Of a stretch of DNA of 64,000 nucleotides, positions 51,418-60,815 are shown one piece after another (position 1 is the first letter of the stretch; each line of letters begins with the position of its first letter). Where the stretch lies: contig JAUZOA010000001.1 in assembly GCA_030706685.1 (NCBI GenBank), forward strand, positions 80,270-144,269, written 5' to 3'. The notes beneath the pieces were generated by a model. It had not been told where the DNA came from. It saw nothing but the letters and a program-made list of their open reading frames with translations, and ran no database searches. This DNA is from Bacteroidota bacterium. Its GTDB lineage: Bacteria > Bacteroidota > Bacteroidia > Chitinophagales > Chitinophagaceae. Both the position numbers and the translations under genes were made by a program.

Positions 51418-54400
51418 ATGGTACGAGCAGCATTAAAAAGACCTATTACCATATTGGTTCTTTTTACAGGATTTCTGCTATTCTCGGTCATGGCTATACG
51501 CACTATTCCCATTGATATTTTTCCTAAGCTAAATCTGCCTACGATTTATGTGATCGAATCTTATGGAGGTATGTCGCCGGCCCAAATGGAAGGCTTTTTC
51601 GCCACCCGTATGCAGGACCAGTTTTTATATGTCAACGGCATAAAAAATATGGAGAGTAAAAATATACAGGGGCTTACATTAATCAAACTTTCCTTTTATG
51701 AAGGAACAGACATGGCCGAGGCATCTGCACAGGTAGCCTTACAGGTTAACAGGGCCTCCAAGTTTTTTCCACCCGGTGCCCTGCCACCGCAGGTAATACG
51801 CTTTGATGCTTCCTCACTTCCCGTTGGACAATTAGTATTTAGCAGCAAAACCAAATCCTTAAAAGAGATTTATGATTTGGCAGTAACCCGCGTGCGACCG
51901 ATGTTTTCAACAGTATCTGGATTGTCTGCTCCCCCTCCCTTTGGCGCCAATTCAAGATCAGTGGTAGTTAGTGTGGATCCTGAAAAATTACGACGGTTCA
52001 ATATTTCACCTGACCAGGTCGTTGAATCCATTGCAAAAAATAATGCCATGACACCATCAGGCAACCTGCGTATTGACAGCCTGATGTATGTGACGACCGT
52101 AAACTCTCTCGAAGAGCAGGTCCGGGAATTTGAGGATATACCGCTCACTACAAATGGTTCCGCGACTGTCTTTATCCACGATATTGCCACCGTAGCCGAC
52201 GCAGCAGACGTTACGGTAGACTATGCTTTGGTAAATGGCAAGCGTTCTGTATATATACCCGTTGTGAAAACAGCGGATGCTTCCACCTGGGATGTAGTGC
52301 AATCGCTCAAGTCGAAGATACCAGAAATGCAAAGTTTATTGCCAGACGATGTGAATGTTAACTATGAATTTGACCAATCCGTATTCGTCATCAATGCTGT
52401 CAAAAGCCTGATGACTGAAGGCATATTAGGCGCTATCCTTACGGGCTTAGTGGTGCTTCTGTTTTTAAAAGACTGGCGAAGCAGTTTAGTGGTGATTATC
52501 ACTATACCGGTATCCATACTTTGCAGCATTTTATTCCTGAAACTGTTTGGACAGACTATCAACATTATGACGCTAAGCGGGTTGGCTTTAGCTATAGGTA
52601 TATTGGTCGACCAGGCAACGGTAACAATAGAGAATATTCACCAGCATCTGGAAATGAGAAAGTCAAAGCGCCAGGCAATTTTAGATGCCTGCGAAGAAAT
52701 CTCATTCCCGCTTTTATTGATATTGCTTTGCATTTTGGCTGTGTTTGCGCCCTCCTTTGTAATGACAGGGGTGCCCAAAGCCATGTTTCTTCCATTATCA
52801 TTATCGATTGGTTTCGCTATGATCATCTCATTCATAGCAGCCCAGGCATTAGTGCCCGTTATTTCCAATTGGCTATTAAAAAAAGAGAGGTTTCAATATC
52901 ATCATGATAAGCTTCATGCGCACGCAGGCCTGGCACTGGATGACAACGAAGTGGCGGAGGTATCAAAGCATACTAAAGAAGATAAAAAACACCCGGAAGA
53001 AAATGATTTTTTTCAGCGTATCAAAATGAGCCTGGCAAAACGCCTGCAAAAATGGATGCCAAAACGAAGGCCTATTGTAATAGCCTATTTGATACTGGCA
53101 TTTGCCGCAGCCGGTACTTGCTTTATGCTCATCGGCAAAGATCTTTTGCCAAAATCGAACAGCGGCCAATTGCAGGTAAGAATCAAAGAACCTGATGGCA
53201 CAAGGCTCGAAACAACGGAACGTACCGTAAAAGGAATATTAGATATTATTGATTCTGCTGTAAACAGGAATGTATCCGTTAGTTCTGCGTATGTCGGGTT
53301 AGTTCCAAGCAGCTATGGTTCCAGCAACCTGTATATTTTCAATAGTGGCACGCACGAAGCGGTTGTACAGGTAGATTTGGATGAAAAGTATAAGACAAAT
53401 ATTGATGAATTAAAAGACAGGCTTCGTAAAAACATCAAAACAATATATCCCTCAGTAAATATATCCTTCGAGCCCATCGAACTTACTGAAAAGATCATGG
53501 CCCAGGGAGCCTCTACTCCCATCGAAGTTCGTATTGCAGGTAAAAATTTTGATGACCTGCAATTGTACGCGGGCCGCCTCGTGGATGGCCTTAAACAAAT
53601 CAGCTATCTCCGGGATGTACAGGTAGCGCAGCCCCTGCACTTTCCTACCATAAAAATAACGATTGACAGGTTTCGTTTAGCACAGATTGGATTAGACCTC
53701 AACGAAGTAGCAAGAAGCATTACTGATGCAACATCTTCCAGTCGTTTTACAGAAAAAATTCAATGGTTGGATCAAAAAGTTTCTTACACCTACCAGGTTC
53801 AGGTTCAGATTCCTGAATACCTGATGAATTCGGTTGAACAATTACGGTCAATACCGTTGGTAAAGGGAAAAGAAAGGCCTGTTTTATCAGATATAGCTCA
53901 ACTGACGATGGAGAATTTACCGGGAGAATACGACCGGTCGGGCCCACGCCGGTTTTTAACCGTTAGTGCAAATATTTATAAAAAAGATCTGGGTACGGCT
54001 ACCACAGCAGTACAAAAAGCAATTAAAAATCTGGGTACACCGCCCAAAGGCCTGGTTGCAGAAATTAAAGGAATGTCATCATTGCTTACAGAAACATTAG
54101 GTTCTTTACAGTCAGGCCTGTTAGTCGCTATCGTAGTTATCCTTTTATTATTGGCCGCCAACTATCAATCATTTGGTGTAGCCATTTCTGTTTTATCGAC
54201 AGTGCCTGCAGTGTTATTAGGAGCCATGCTTTTGCTATTGGCAACGGGTGCCACCCTCAATTTGCAATCATACATGGGTATTATTATGAGCACGGGTGTA
54301 TCGGTTGCCAATGCCATTTTAATTGTAACGAACGCAGAAAGTCTGCGGTTAAAGTATAAAGACCCCTTTAAGGCAGCTGTTGTAAGTGCCAGTATTCGTT

Positions 54401-54630
54401 TGCGCCCGATATTAATGACAAGCCTGGCGATGATCGCCGGCATGATACCTATGGCGAGCGGGCTTGGCGAATCAGGCGATCAGACAGCACCATTGGGCCG
54501 GGCAGTGATCGGGGGGCTTGCTGCATCCACCTTTGCAGCGCTTTTCATGGTCCCGCTCGTATACGGTTGGGTGCGACAAAAAGCATCTTTCAAATCTGTT
54601 TCGTTATTACCGGAAGATTCAAACAACTAA
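51418..54630 (+). CDS. RND efflux transporter permease (HAE1-like, divergent)
   Basis: 1070 residues with the 12-TM RND layout and two large periplasmic loops. Helix 4 reads GILVDQATVTIENI: D398 aligns with AcrB D407, but the D408 position is Q399. Helix 10 reads GVSVANAILIV, so AcrB K940 is A964. RLRPILMTS in helix 11 is conserved. The cytosolic loop after TM6 is His-rich (H495, H496, H500, H502, H518, H525) and acidic. The proton relay is therefore altered. Substrate unknown; drug, lipid or metal export are all possible. It sits between TolC and adaptor genes. Confidence 0.92.
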   Translation: MVRAALKRPITILVLFTGFLLFSVMAIRTIPIDIFPKLNLPTIYVIESYGGMSPAQMEGFFATRMQDQFLYVNGIKNMESKNIQGLTLIKLSFYEGTDMAEASAQVALQVNRASKFFPPGALPPQVIRFDASSLPVGQLVFSSKTKSLKEIYDLAVTRVRPMFSTVSGLSAPPPFGANSRSVVVSVDPEKLRRFNISPDQVVESIAKNNAMTPSGNLRIDSLMYVTTVNSLEEQVREFEDIPLTTNGSATVFIHDIATVADAADVTVDYALVNGKRSVYIPVVKTADASTWDVVQSLKSKIPEMQSLLPDDVNVNYEFDQSVFVINAVKSLMTEGILGAILTGLVVLLFLKDWRSSLVVIITIPVSILCSILFLKLFGQTINIMTLSGLALAIGILVDQATVTIENIHQHLEMRKSKRQAILDACEEISFPLLLILLCILAVFAPSFVMTGVPKAMFLPLSLSIGFAMIISFIAAQALVPVISNWLLKKERFQYHHDKLHAHAGLALDDNEVAEVSKHTKEDKKHPEENDFFQRIKMSLAKRLQKWMPKRRPIVIAYLILAFAAAGTCFMLIGKDLLPKSNSGQLQVRIKEPDGTRLETTERTVKGILDIIDSAVNRNVSVSSAYVGLVPSSYGSSNLYIFNSGTHEAVVQVDLDEKYKTNIDELKDRLRKNIKTIYPSVNISFEPIELTEKIMAQGASTPIEVRIAGKNFDDLQLYAGRLVDGLKQISYLRDVQVAQPLHFPTIKITIDRFRLAQIGLDLNEVARSITDATSSSRFTEKIQWLDQKVSYTYQVQVQIPEYLMNSVEQLRSIPLVKGKERPVLSDIAQLTMENLPGEYDRSGPRRFLTVSANIYKKDLGTATTAVQKAIKNLGTPPKGLVAEIKGMSSLLTETLGSLQSGLLVAIVVILLLLAANYQSFGVAISVLSTVPAVLLGAMLLLLATGATLNLQSYMGIIMSTGVSVANAILIVTNAESLRLKYKDPFKAAVVSASIRLRPILMTSLAMIAGMIPMASGLGESGDQTAPLGRAVIGGLAASTFAALFMVPLVYGWVRQKASFKSVSLLPEDSNN

Positions 54631-54640
54631 ATTATCTGTC

Positions 54641-55711
54641 ATGAAATATTGTATCATTTCTATTGTATCACTCATTATGCTTGTTTCCTGCTCAGACAAC
54701 AAGGCAGAAAAAAACAAAGCTGCAGAGCCAAAGGACCGTTCTGTCCAGTATCAATTTGCAACGGTAGAAAAAGCGGGTGTACCTACAGCGATAAAATTGC
54801 CTGCGCAGTTAGCAGCTTATGAGGAAGTAAGCATTTTTCCCAAAGTAAATGGGTATGTAAAAACAGTATGGGTCGATATCGGCTCCAAAGTTTCACAGGG
54901 AAATTTATTGATGGTATTGGAAGCTCCCGAATTGGAACAGGCCTCCTTGCAAGCAAAAGAAAAGTACGCAAGAGCCAAAGCAGACTTTTCAATTGATAAG
55001 GAACATTACCAACGCCTGGTAGAAGCATCAAAGACAGCCGGGGCAATATCTCCGTTAGACCTGTCAACGATAAAAGCAAAAATGGAAGCAGACAGTTCTT
55101 TGAGCAATGCCGAAAAAGCGAATTGGCTGGCGCAGGAAACCATGCTGGGCTATTTAAAAGTAACGGCTCCGTTTACCGGGGTAATTACAGAACGCAATGT
55201 CAATCCCGGGGCCCTGGTAAGCGCCGCGCAAAAAGATAAACCTATGCTGGAACTAAAGCAGGTCGCAAATTTGCGGCTGCAGGTAGATATACCCGAAGAT
55301 ATCATGACAACATTAAACGATAAAGACACCGTTTCTTTTTATACAAGCGCTTTTCCCGGCAAAAAGATGACGGGGCATATCAGTCGCAGGTCAAATAATG
55401 TGAACGTGCAATTTCGCTCTGAAAGAATGGAGATAGATGTGCAGAATAAAGATGGATTATTAGCGCCGGGCATGTATGCAGATGTAATATTGTATTCCAA
55501 TGGGAATGCAAATGCGCTATCTGTACCGAAGTCGGCTGTGATCACTTCTACTGAAAGAAAATACGTATTGGTATCCCATGATGGAAAAATCAGGAAAGTG
55601 GACGTAAGCACCGGGAATACTTCCGGCGAAAAAACAGAAGTGTATGGCCCATTACAGCCCGGCGATTCAATAATAAGAAACGCCACCGACGACATCAGGG
55701 AAAATCTATAA
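54641..55711 (+). CDS. RND periplasmic adaptor lipoprotein
   Basis: 356 residues from ATG 54641, chosen because MKYCIISIVSLIMLVSC gives a lipoprotein signal with C17; a longer frame from 54518 only reads into the pump gene. Membrane-fusion protein features: VSIFPKVNGYVKTVWVDIGSKVSQGNLLMVLE (lipoyl half), a helical hairpin of about 70 residues, the second lipoyl half AP FTGVITERNVNPGALV, and the beta-barrel domain with GHISRRSNNVNVQFRSERMEID. It links pump and TolC in the periplasm. Starts 10 bp after the pump gene. Confidence 0.92.
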   Translation: MKYCIISIVSLIMLVSCSDNKAEKNKAAEPKDRSVQYQFATVEKAGVPTAIKLPAQLAAYEEVSIFPKVNGYVKTVWVDIGSKVSQGNLLMVLEAPELEQASLQAKEKYARAKADFSIDKEHYQRLVEASKTAGAISPLDLSTIKAKMEADSSLSNAEKANWLAQETMLGYLKVTAPFTGVITERNVNPGALVSAAQKDKPMLELKQVANLRLQVDIPEDIMTTLNDKDTVSFYTSAFPGKKMTGHISRRSNNVNVQFRSERMEIDVQNKDGLLAPGMYADVILYSNGNANALSVPKSAVITSTERKYVLVSHDGKIRKVDVSTGNTSGEKTEVYGPLQPGDSIIRNATDDIRENL

Positions 55712-55741
55712 TATCATTCATTTACCCTAACCGGATCAAAT

Positions 55742-55816
55742 ATGCGAACTACAAAACAAATGATCGTCTTATCCTTATTGTGCGAAGTTTCCCGGCATCC
55801 GCAAGGCTGGTCCTAG
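55742..55816 (+). pseudogene. Possible truncated signal-peptide start
   Basis: ATGCGAACTACAAAACAAAT begins a frame whose first 14 residues (MRTTKQMIVLSLLC) resemble a basic-then-hydrophobic export signal, 30 bp after the adaptor gene. It ends at TAG after 24 codons, 38 bp before the hairpin element. It could be the stump of a fourth operon gene lost when the element arrived, or chance. Confidence 0.25.
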
Positions 55817-55853
55817 ATACTATTCCATTGTTGTCCGGTAAAAATTCGCGCCT

Positions 55854-56048
55854 GTCCGGCATCAGAAAAATGGCGTTAAGAAAATTACGGAGTAAGCCGT
55901 CTTTCCCGCGATGCGGGAAAGAAACGCAGGGCTGTTTGAGCCCGTGGTATTTTCAATGCAAGGCATGCCCGGGGCGATCCGATAGCTATCGGATTCCCTG
56001 CGTTTAGGCTTACGCAGTAATTTTTAGCCATTTTTCTGGAGCCGGGAC
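55854..56048. repeat. 195-bp inverted-repeat element (MITE-like hairpin)
   Basis: Outer arms 55854-55898 and 56007-56048 are about 42-45 bp long and largely complementary (GTCCGGCATCAGAAAAATGG against CCATTTTTCTGGAGCCGGGA). Inside, AAACGCAGGG at 55922-55931 pairs with CCCTGCGTTT at 55996-56005. Smaller perfect palindromes lie within, TTCCCGCGATGCGGGAA and ATCCGATAGCTATCGGAT. No transposase is encoded. Confidence 0.8.
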
Positions 56049-56057
56049 TTTTTTTAC

Positions 56058-56084
56058 GTAACCCTTCGGGTTACCTCTTTTTTG
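56058..56084 (+). terminator. Intrinsic terminator after efflux operon
   Basis: GTAACCC TTC GGGTTAC (56058-56074) is followed by CTCTTTTTTGTC. It should end the plus-strand efflux transcript after the repeat element. Confidence 0.65.
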
Positions 56085-56259
56085 TCAAAAAAAAGTAAAT
56101 AGAATTTTCGAAAAGAAATTAGAGCGCATGCCCTCTGCATCTAATGGTTCGCAAAGTCCAATGCCTTAGCAGGTTTGCCGGATTTGAGAATATTTTCCCC
56201 AGGCAGTAATGATACTATTCCCGGCAATCTTCATTTCCCGAATGTGCAGGAAACCAATT

Positions 56260-57249
56260 TTACTTACCGGGAACCATCTTTATCATTTTCGCCGATGTTG
56301 ATTTTACTGTATCGGTTTTCTTGGTCGTGTTGTCAACTTTCTTCAAAGCAGGCGCTGCGGGTTTATCTTCTTTGATCGTATTGATCGTATTCGCCGGAGT
56401 GACCTGCTTTTCTACCAGTGTTTTTGTGCCTGCGCCCTTATCAACCTGCGCCGGTGTGGCTATTGTCTTTTCCGGCTTCTGCGTTTTGTCTAATGCAGCA
56501 ACAGAGCCCGCCTGCCTGAATTCTTCTTGTGTCTTTACCGGCAGGTTTGTTTCTTTCTGCAAATCAGGTTTAGCGATCATGCCTGTTCTTTTATCCCGTG
56601 ATGCCGGGACTAGTGCTTCCCGCTGAAAATTATACGACTTCTGAATCCGGTTGATAGTATGCGGGTCGAGTTTTATTTCCTGTGTTTTTGTGCCAATTTG
56701 TATGATGCCTTTATCCCCCGCAATTTTAACTGCACCGCCAATCTGGTGAAATGTATGATTTGTTGTTACTTTGAATATCTTGATCAGGTTTCCAGCTACA
56801 GTATCACAATGCCCATACTTTTGAATAATGACCTGGTTGCTGGGTACTTTCTGACAAAGGTGGTTGGAACAGAGAACGAATAAGCTATGAGTACTGTCGT
56901 AGCTGCCATCATATTGCTCACCGGGAGCATAATTCCACCTTGCAAAAACGCCGACATAGACAATGGTATCAATACCCGGATCTGAAGCCAATCCATTTTT
57001 CTCATCCCCGGTGGTTGTGCCAGTAGATTCACCTGTTAATTTCGGAGCTGTCTCATTTCCGGGTTCCGTTTTTGAATCCGTCTTCCCCGATTCGGGCTCC
57101 GCCTGTTTGCCGGTAGGGTCTTTTGACGTCGAAACCGGGTTCTTCTTATCTGGAGTCGTTTCAGTCGAACCACCCCCATCCGGCTTTTTGTTATCATTAC
57201 TACAGCCGGCAAACGCCAATATCAATACGAGGATATATAAATTTTTCAT
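56260..57249 (-). CDS. Hypothetical lipoprotein with low-complexity flanks
   Basis: 329 residues. The lipoprotein signal ends FAGC (C16). Residues about 17-90 are a disordered Lys/Glu/Thr/Pro-rich linker (for example TETTPDKKNPVSTSKDPTGK). A compact core (about 93-215) holds DTIVYVGVFARWNYAPGEQYD, FVLCSNHLCQKVP with two Cys, and a segment GGAVKIAGDKGIIQIGTKTQ. The tail again is Lys/Thr/Ala-rich. I do not recognise the family. It is paired with the upstream membrane-protein gene (11-bp gap), suggesting a two-protein envelope module. Confidence 0.7.
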   Translation of the reverse strand: MKNLYILVLILAFAGCSNDNKKPDGGGSTETTPDKKNPVSTSKDPTGKQAEPESGKTDSKTEPGNETAPKLTGESTGTTTGDEKNGLASDPGIDTIVYVGVFARWNYAPGEQYDGSYDSTHSLFVLCSNHLCQKVPSNQVIIQKYGHCDTVAGNLIKIFKVTTNHTFHQIGGAVKIAGDKGIIQIGTKTQEIKLDPHTINRIQKSYNFQREALVPASRDKRTGMIAKPDLQKETNLPVKTQEEFRQAGSVAALDKTQKPEKTIATPAQVDKGAGTKTLVEKQVTPANTINTIKEDKPAAPALKKVDNTTKKTDTVKSTSAKMIKMVPGK

Positions 57250-57260
57250 GTTGTAAGGTA

Positions 57261-58001
57261 TTAAAGTGAACGAAGAATAATTTTTGAAAGCAAAATATCC
57301 TGCTTATCTATAAAATACACGTAGCCGGAAGGCAGGGCTCCAAGTATTTTATTGAATGGCCGTTGTTGTAAAACGATATAATATTTATCGGATTCACCCA
57401 GTAGCTTCAATAGTTGTTGCGGATCATTTTTTATGATCGAGATATCGCTGTAAAAAACGTCATTGGGCGACAGCGTTGAATCCAGTACCACTGTAGGACT
57501 CATGAGGTCAGCATCTTTCCGGAATATAAACTGGATGGTTTTAAGATTTTCGGTATGTATGCGGTCTTCCCGGTAACGATCAATCGCTACTTCCCTGGCC
57601 ACTTTGAACAAAAGCGGAAAAATCACGACCAGGACGACGATCAATAGCAATAGTGAATATTGCTGGTTCATTTTCTTCAAATACCGGATGATGAGATTGC
57701 CGGAAAGAAAGACGCCTGCTTTTTTAAAGAAGGCCTTTTTCTGTCCCAGGCTGGCAATGATCCAAAGACATATTGCTCTTAACAAAACCAGTAAAGCGAT
57801 GGCGATAAACCAATATAGAAATTTTGTCGAGATCAAAACATTGTAGGAGTATACGAGATAGGTGCTATAGTCTATTTTTACTGATTCAGTGGAAATTCCA
57901 AATTGCTGGTAATAGAAATGTACGTAGACCCAGGCAATGAAATAGAGATAAATGCCGATGATAATGGTGAGGTCCCTGATTTTTGATAAAGTTTCACCCA
58001 T
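57261..58001 (-). CDS. Hypothetical membrane protein paired with lipoprotein gene
   Basis: 246 residues with hydrophobic segments at about 12-31, 48-67, 68-86 and 118-141. The region after the last helix, about 100 residues, is soluble and probably periplasmic: KTIQFIFRKDADLMSPTVVL, and KYYIVLQQRPFNKILGALP. No conserved motif was recognised. It starts at ATG 58001 and ends 11 bp before the lipoprotein gene, so the two are almost certainly co-transcribed. Function unknown. Confidence 0.7.
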   Translation of the reverse strand: MGETLSKIRDLTIIIGIYLYFIAWVYVHFYYQQFGISTESVKIDYSTYLVYSYNVLISTKFLYWFIAIALLVLLRAICLWIIASLGQKKAFFKKAGVFLSGNLIIRYLKKMNQQYSLLLLIVVLVVIFPLLFKVAREVAIDRYREDRIHTENLKTIQFIFRKDADLMSPTVVLDSTLSPNDVFYSDISIIKNDPQQLLKLLGESDKYYIVLQQRPFNKILGALPSGYVYFIDKQDILLSKIILRSL

Positions 58002-58359
58002 GGCTGACAGGAGTTTATTTAGTCCGGATCTCCAGGTGTTTTATAGGGGAAAGCTTAGTACAAATTAGCAATTACTTGTAAAAGGAGCAATACCACTTAG
58101 CGGAACTATAAATAATGCATGAGGATTATCACAGTATTGACCAGGTGGTTTCTTCAATACAATGGGTTAGCGTTCAAAATTAGGTTAGTTGACAAATACC
58201 AGGCAGCGTTTTTTAACCTTTAGCCTGCTGTTTTTACACCTAATAGTCTTTTATTTCTCTATATCTCCCCCTTAATATTGCTTGCACTATTTATTAATAA
58301 AGAGAATATTCCCGGGCTAATTGTATTTAAAATTTCAAAATGAGTTATTGCCTTGTTTC
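58002..58359. other. Intergenic region, nothing recognised
   Basis: 358 bp between the membrane-protein start and the end of the heparinase gene, AT-rich. I see no gene, hairpin or repeat that stands out. Confidence 0.5.
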
Positions 58360-60306
58360 CTACTGGCCGGTCTTAACTCCCGTAGAAATAACATATTCAA
58401 ACCGACCTCTGGCGACAGGCGACCGAAGCGTCAACAGTATCCTTGTAATCGGTTGATTATGCCAGGTGACCTTGAGCCCTTGTTCTTCTTCCGTTATGAG
58501 GGGTAATGTTTCCTTTGTAACCTGCCAGTTATTCCCGTAACGCAATGAAACTTTATTTCCATGTGCTGTCGAAAAAATAATTATTCCGGGCCGGCGGATA
58601 TCAACATCACAGATTGTCATAAAACTCTGGGTAAGAGAAGCAAAAGGTTTGGCTGATTCAAAATTGTCGGCAATTACTACATCTTCGGGGCCGGCGCTGA
58701 TCATTCTTTTCCAGGAGGTAAGTCCCGTAGCAGCCGGGTAAGCTTTTTCAATATTCATAATAAATGTAGTCCGTCCTCTGTCTTTCCCGTAAGATACATG
58801 ACTCGCGGCATAAGCTGTTCCTTCGGCTTGCTGTTGCCCATTAATGGTTGGCAGGTTATGGTAAGCGGAAGTATTAAACCAAATGTTGTAACGATCTTTT
58901 GAGAATGTTTTAGCAGTATAAGTGCCTGAGCCCACATCAATAATCACCGGGTCACCATTGGCATAAACGATACAATCCCCCACATCATTGTGATTATGGC
59001 TCTCACCGTTATTTCCGCCATGAGCAGCTACAAAAAGTCCATTGGAAAGACGTTCTGTCATCAATTGCACAGCGGGTAACCAGGCTCCCGGGTTTTCATG
59101 AAAAACTTCCCGGTCAGCAGCAATAGACCGGAGGCTGCACAGGTCAAAGAGCGCACGCGTCCGGTGAAAAGTATGATTTATTGTATTGCTGTAACGCCCC
59201 CTGCGAAAAAGCCAGGCGCCAAAACTGCCCAGATCAGTATCACCCACTGCTTGCCCGAATCGCCAGATCATCACCGCTTCAGGATTCACTTCAGGATGAG
59301 CATCCGCTACATTGACAAAATAATTACCGTTGATATGGGTCCTGTAAATATAAGCTCCCATATTACGGATAATGTTTTCGTGGTAAATATTGATCCGGTC
59401 ATTACTTGCTCTGTTGAGCAGGTCCAGGACATCCAGTGCGCTTCCGGCGCCAAAGGCCCAGTAACTGGGACCTTCCTCGCAGCCACCATCTTCCCCGATC
59501 CCATTAATATATTGGTCGGTAAGCCGGATAGCTTTGGATACATATTGTATTCGCTTTGATGAATCTTTTTCCAGCAATAAAACAGCAGTGAGATAGTTGG
59601 AGATAATCCAGGGCGTCCAGTTATTGAGTTTTGCGTTGCTGTCTCCCCGGCCCATCCATTCATAGTTAGCCGACTGCATGGGAAGAAAGATGCGCCTGTT
59701 GACTTCATAATATATGCGCCGCCGAATAAGTGGTGAAATGCTATCCAGTTCCGGCCCGATGAAGTAGTCAGCCAGAGCAAGATTGGCGGCAGTCTCGGCG
59801 GCAAAAAGATCCACTACCGGGTCTTCTACATCGGGCAAGCCTTTGCCAGCCTTTTGAATAAAGAGATGAGCTGAAGCGCCCCAGAAACTTTCTTCTGATA
59901 CAGACCAGATGCCATCCAGGATAGCATCTGTAAATCTTTTCTTTCTTTCTATAGATTCTGCCAATATAAGGTTCCAGAGACGATCGCGTTTTCCGAAAGT
60001 GATATTTTCATAGCGGGTACGATTACCGTTGCGAACAAAATCCAGTGTCACAGAGGCAGGCACATTAGGGAATCCGCCATTCAACGATTCTTCTCCGGTA
60101 TGGATAAGCTGCTGAAGGATACTATCGTCAACTTGCTTTTTCCAATCCGCAGGTGTTTGCGGGAAAGGGTGGAAAGCGGATTGGCTCAGCAGAACCTGCT
60201 GCAGTTTCGCAAGCGGACAGTTTTTCTCCAGCAGGTTGCGCTGTGTAATCTGCGCAGGCGCAAAGATGGGTAACAATAAAAAAACAATATAGCTCAGTTG
60301 GGGCAT
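58360..60306 (-). CDS. Heparinase II/III family polysaccharide lyase
   Basis: 648 residues. A signal peptide (about 1-18, ending APAQ) precedes an alpha/alpha toroid (NWTPWIISNYLTAVLLL, YINGIGEDGGCEEGPSYWAFGAGSALD) and a C-terminal beta-sandwich opening GGNNGESHNHNDVGDCIVYANGDPVIIDVG, the heparinase II/III signature. Such enzymes cleave uronic-acid polysaccharides by beta-elimination in the periplasm and leave unsaturated uronates. The gene upstream is a KdgF-like cupin that acts on exactly those products, 38 bp away. The exact glycan (alginate, glycosaminoglycan, ulvan-like) cannot be told. Confidence 0.88.
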   Translation of the reverse strand: MPQLSYIVFLLLPIFAPAQITQRNLLEKNCPLAKLQQVLLSQSAFHPFPQTPADWKKQVDDSILQQLIHTGEESLNGGFPNVPASVTLDFVRNGNRTRYENITFGKRDRLWNLILAESIERKKRFTDAILDGIWSVSEESFWGASAHLFIQKAGKGLPDVEDPVVDLFAAETAANLALADYFIGPELDSISPLIRRRIYYEVNRRIFLPMQSANYEWMGRGDSNAKLNNWTPWIISNYLTAVLLLEKDSSKRIQYVSKAIRLTDQYINGIGEDGGCEEGPSYWAFGAGSALDVLDLLNRASNDRINIYHENIIRNMGAYIYRTHINGNYFVNVADAHPEVNPEAVMIWRFGQAVGDTDLGSFGAWLFRRGRYSNTINHTFHRTRALFDLCSLRSIAADREVFHENPGAWLPAVQLMTERLSNGLFVAAHGGNNGESHNHNDVGDCIVYANGDPVIIDVGSGTYTAKTFSKDRYNIWFNTSAYHNLPTINGQQQAEGTAYAASHVSYGKDRGRTTFIMNIEKAYPAATGLTSWKRMISAGPEDVVIADNFESAKPFASLTQSFMTICDVDIRRPGIIIFSTAHGNKVSLRYGNNWQVTKETLPLITEEEQGLKVTWHNQPITRILLTLRSPVARGRFEYVISTGVKTGQ

Positions 60307-60344
60307 AGTACCTTTTTTTAATCAAATGAGTAACCTGTTCGTCA

Positions 60345-60680
60345 TTAAATAAAATCTTCACGGTAAGGGCTAAACACGTCGATCAGCATGCCCGGCTCCA
60401 AACAAACAATACCGTGCCTTACATGCGGCGACACATAATAGCCATCTCCTTTCTGAATGATCTTCTTTTCTGTCCCGATGGTCATTTCAAAAACGCCGCT
60501 GTCCACATAGGTCACCTGGCTGTGGTAATGTTCATGCTCGACGCCGATAGCGCCTTTATCAAACTTTACTTTCACGAGCATCACTTTGTCGTCATATCCA
60601 AATACCTGTCGGTAGATCCCATTGCCCAGGTCCTGCCAGGGTATTTCGTTTTTGAACTGGAATGCATTACTCTGTAACAT
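60345..60680 (-). CDS. KdgF-like cupin
   Basis: 111 residues, single cupin domain. Metal-site residues are H49, H51 (HEHYHSQ), Q55 and H89 in PHVRHGIV, with the glycine-rich turns GVEHEH and KGDGYYVSPH. The size and motif order match KdgF, which promotes ring opening of 4,5-unsaturated monouronates released by lyases. Its position directly upstream of a heparinase II/III lyase supports this. It is divergent from a lipoprotein gene. Other small cupins look similar, so the function is likely rather than proven. Confidence 0.75.
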   Translation of the reverse strand: MLQSNAFQFKNEIPWQDLGNGIYRQVFGYDDKVMLVKVKFDKGAIGVEHEHYHSQVTYVDSGVFEMTIGTEKKIIQKGDGYYVSPHVRHGIVCLEPGMLIDVFSPYREDFI

Positions 60681-60815
60681 AAAATAGAAGTGTTTCGGCT
60701 GGTCAAAGATATTTTGTTTTGGGATGTCATTGACAACCTGTTTATTGAACAGCTGGTCCGGGGTATTAACATTTTCCGGGAGGGCAGCGTATATTTAATT
60801 GTTAACTTCAGCTTC

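Larger units (their letters stand above)
55712..56259. other. Intergenic region with hairpin element and truncated reading frame
   Basis: 548 bp. A 24-codon frame at 55742-55816 (MRTTKQMIVLSLLCEVSRHP and on) looks like the start of a signal peptide cut short. It is followed by the 195-bp inverted-repeat element and a terminator hairpin. No complete gene. Confidence 0.5.

Noticed and set aside
55780..56007. 75-codon frame over the hairpin element
   Set aside because: Lies entirely within the inverted repeat; composition follows the repeat, not a protein.
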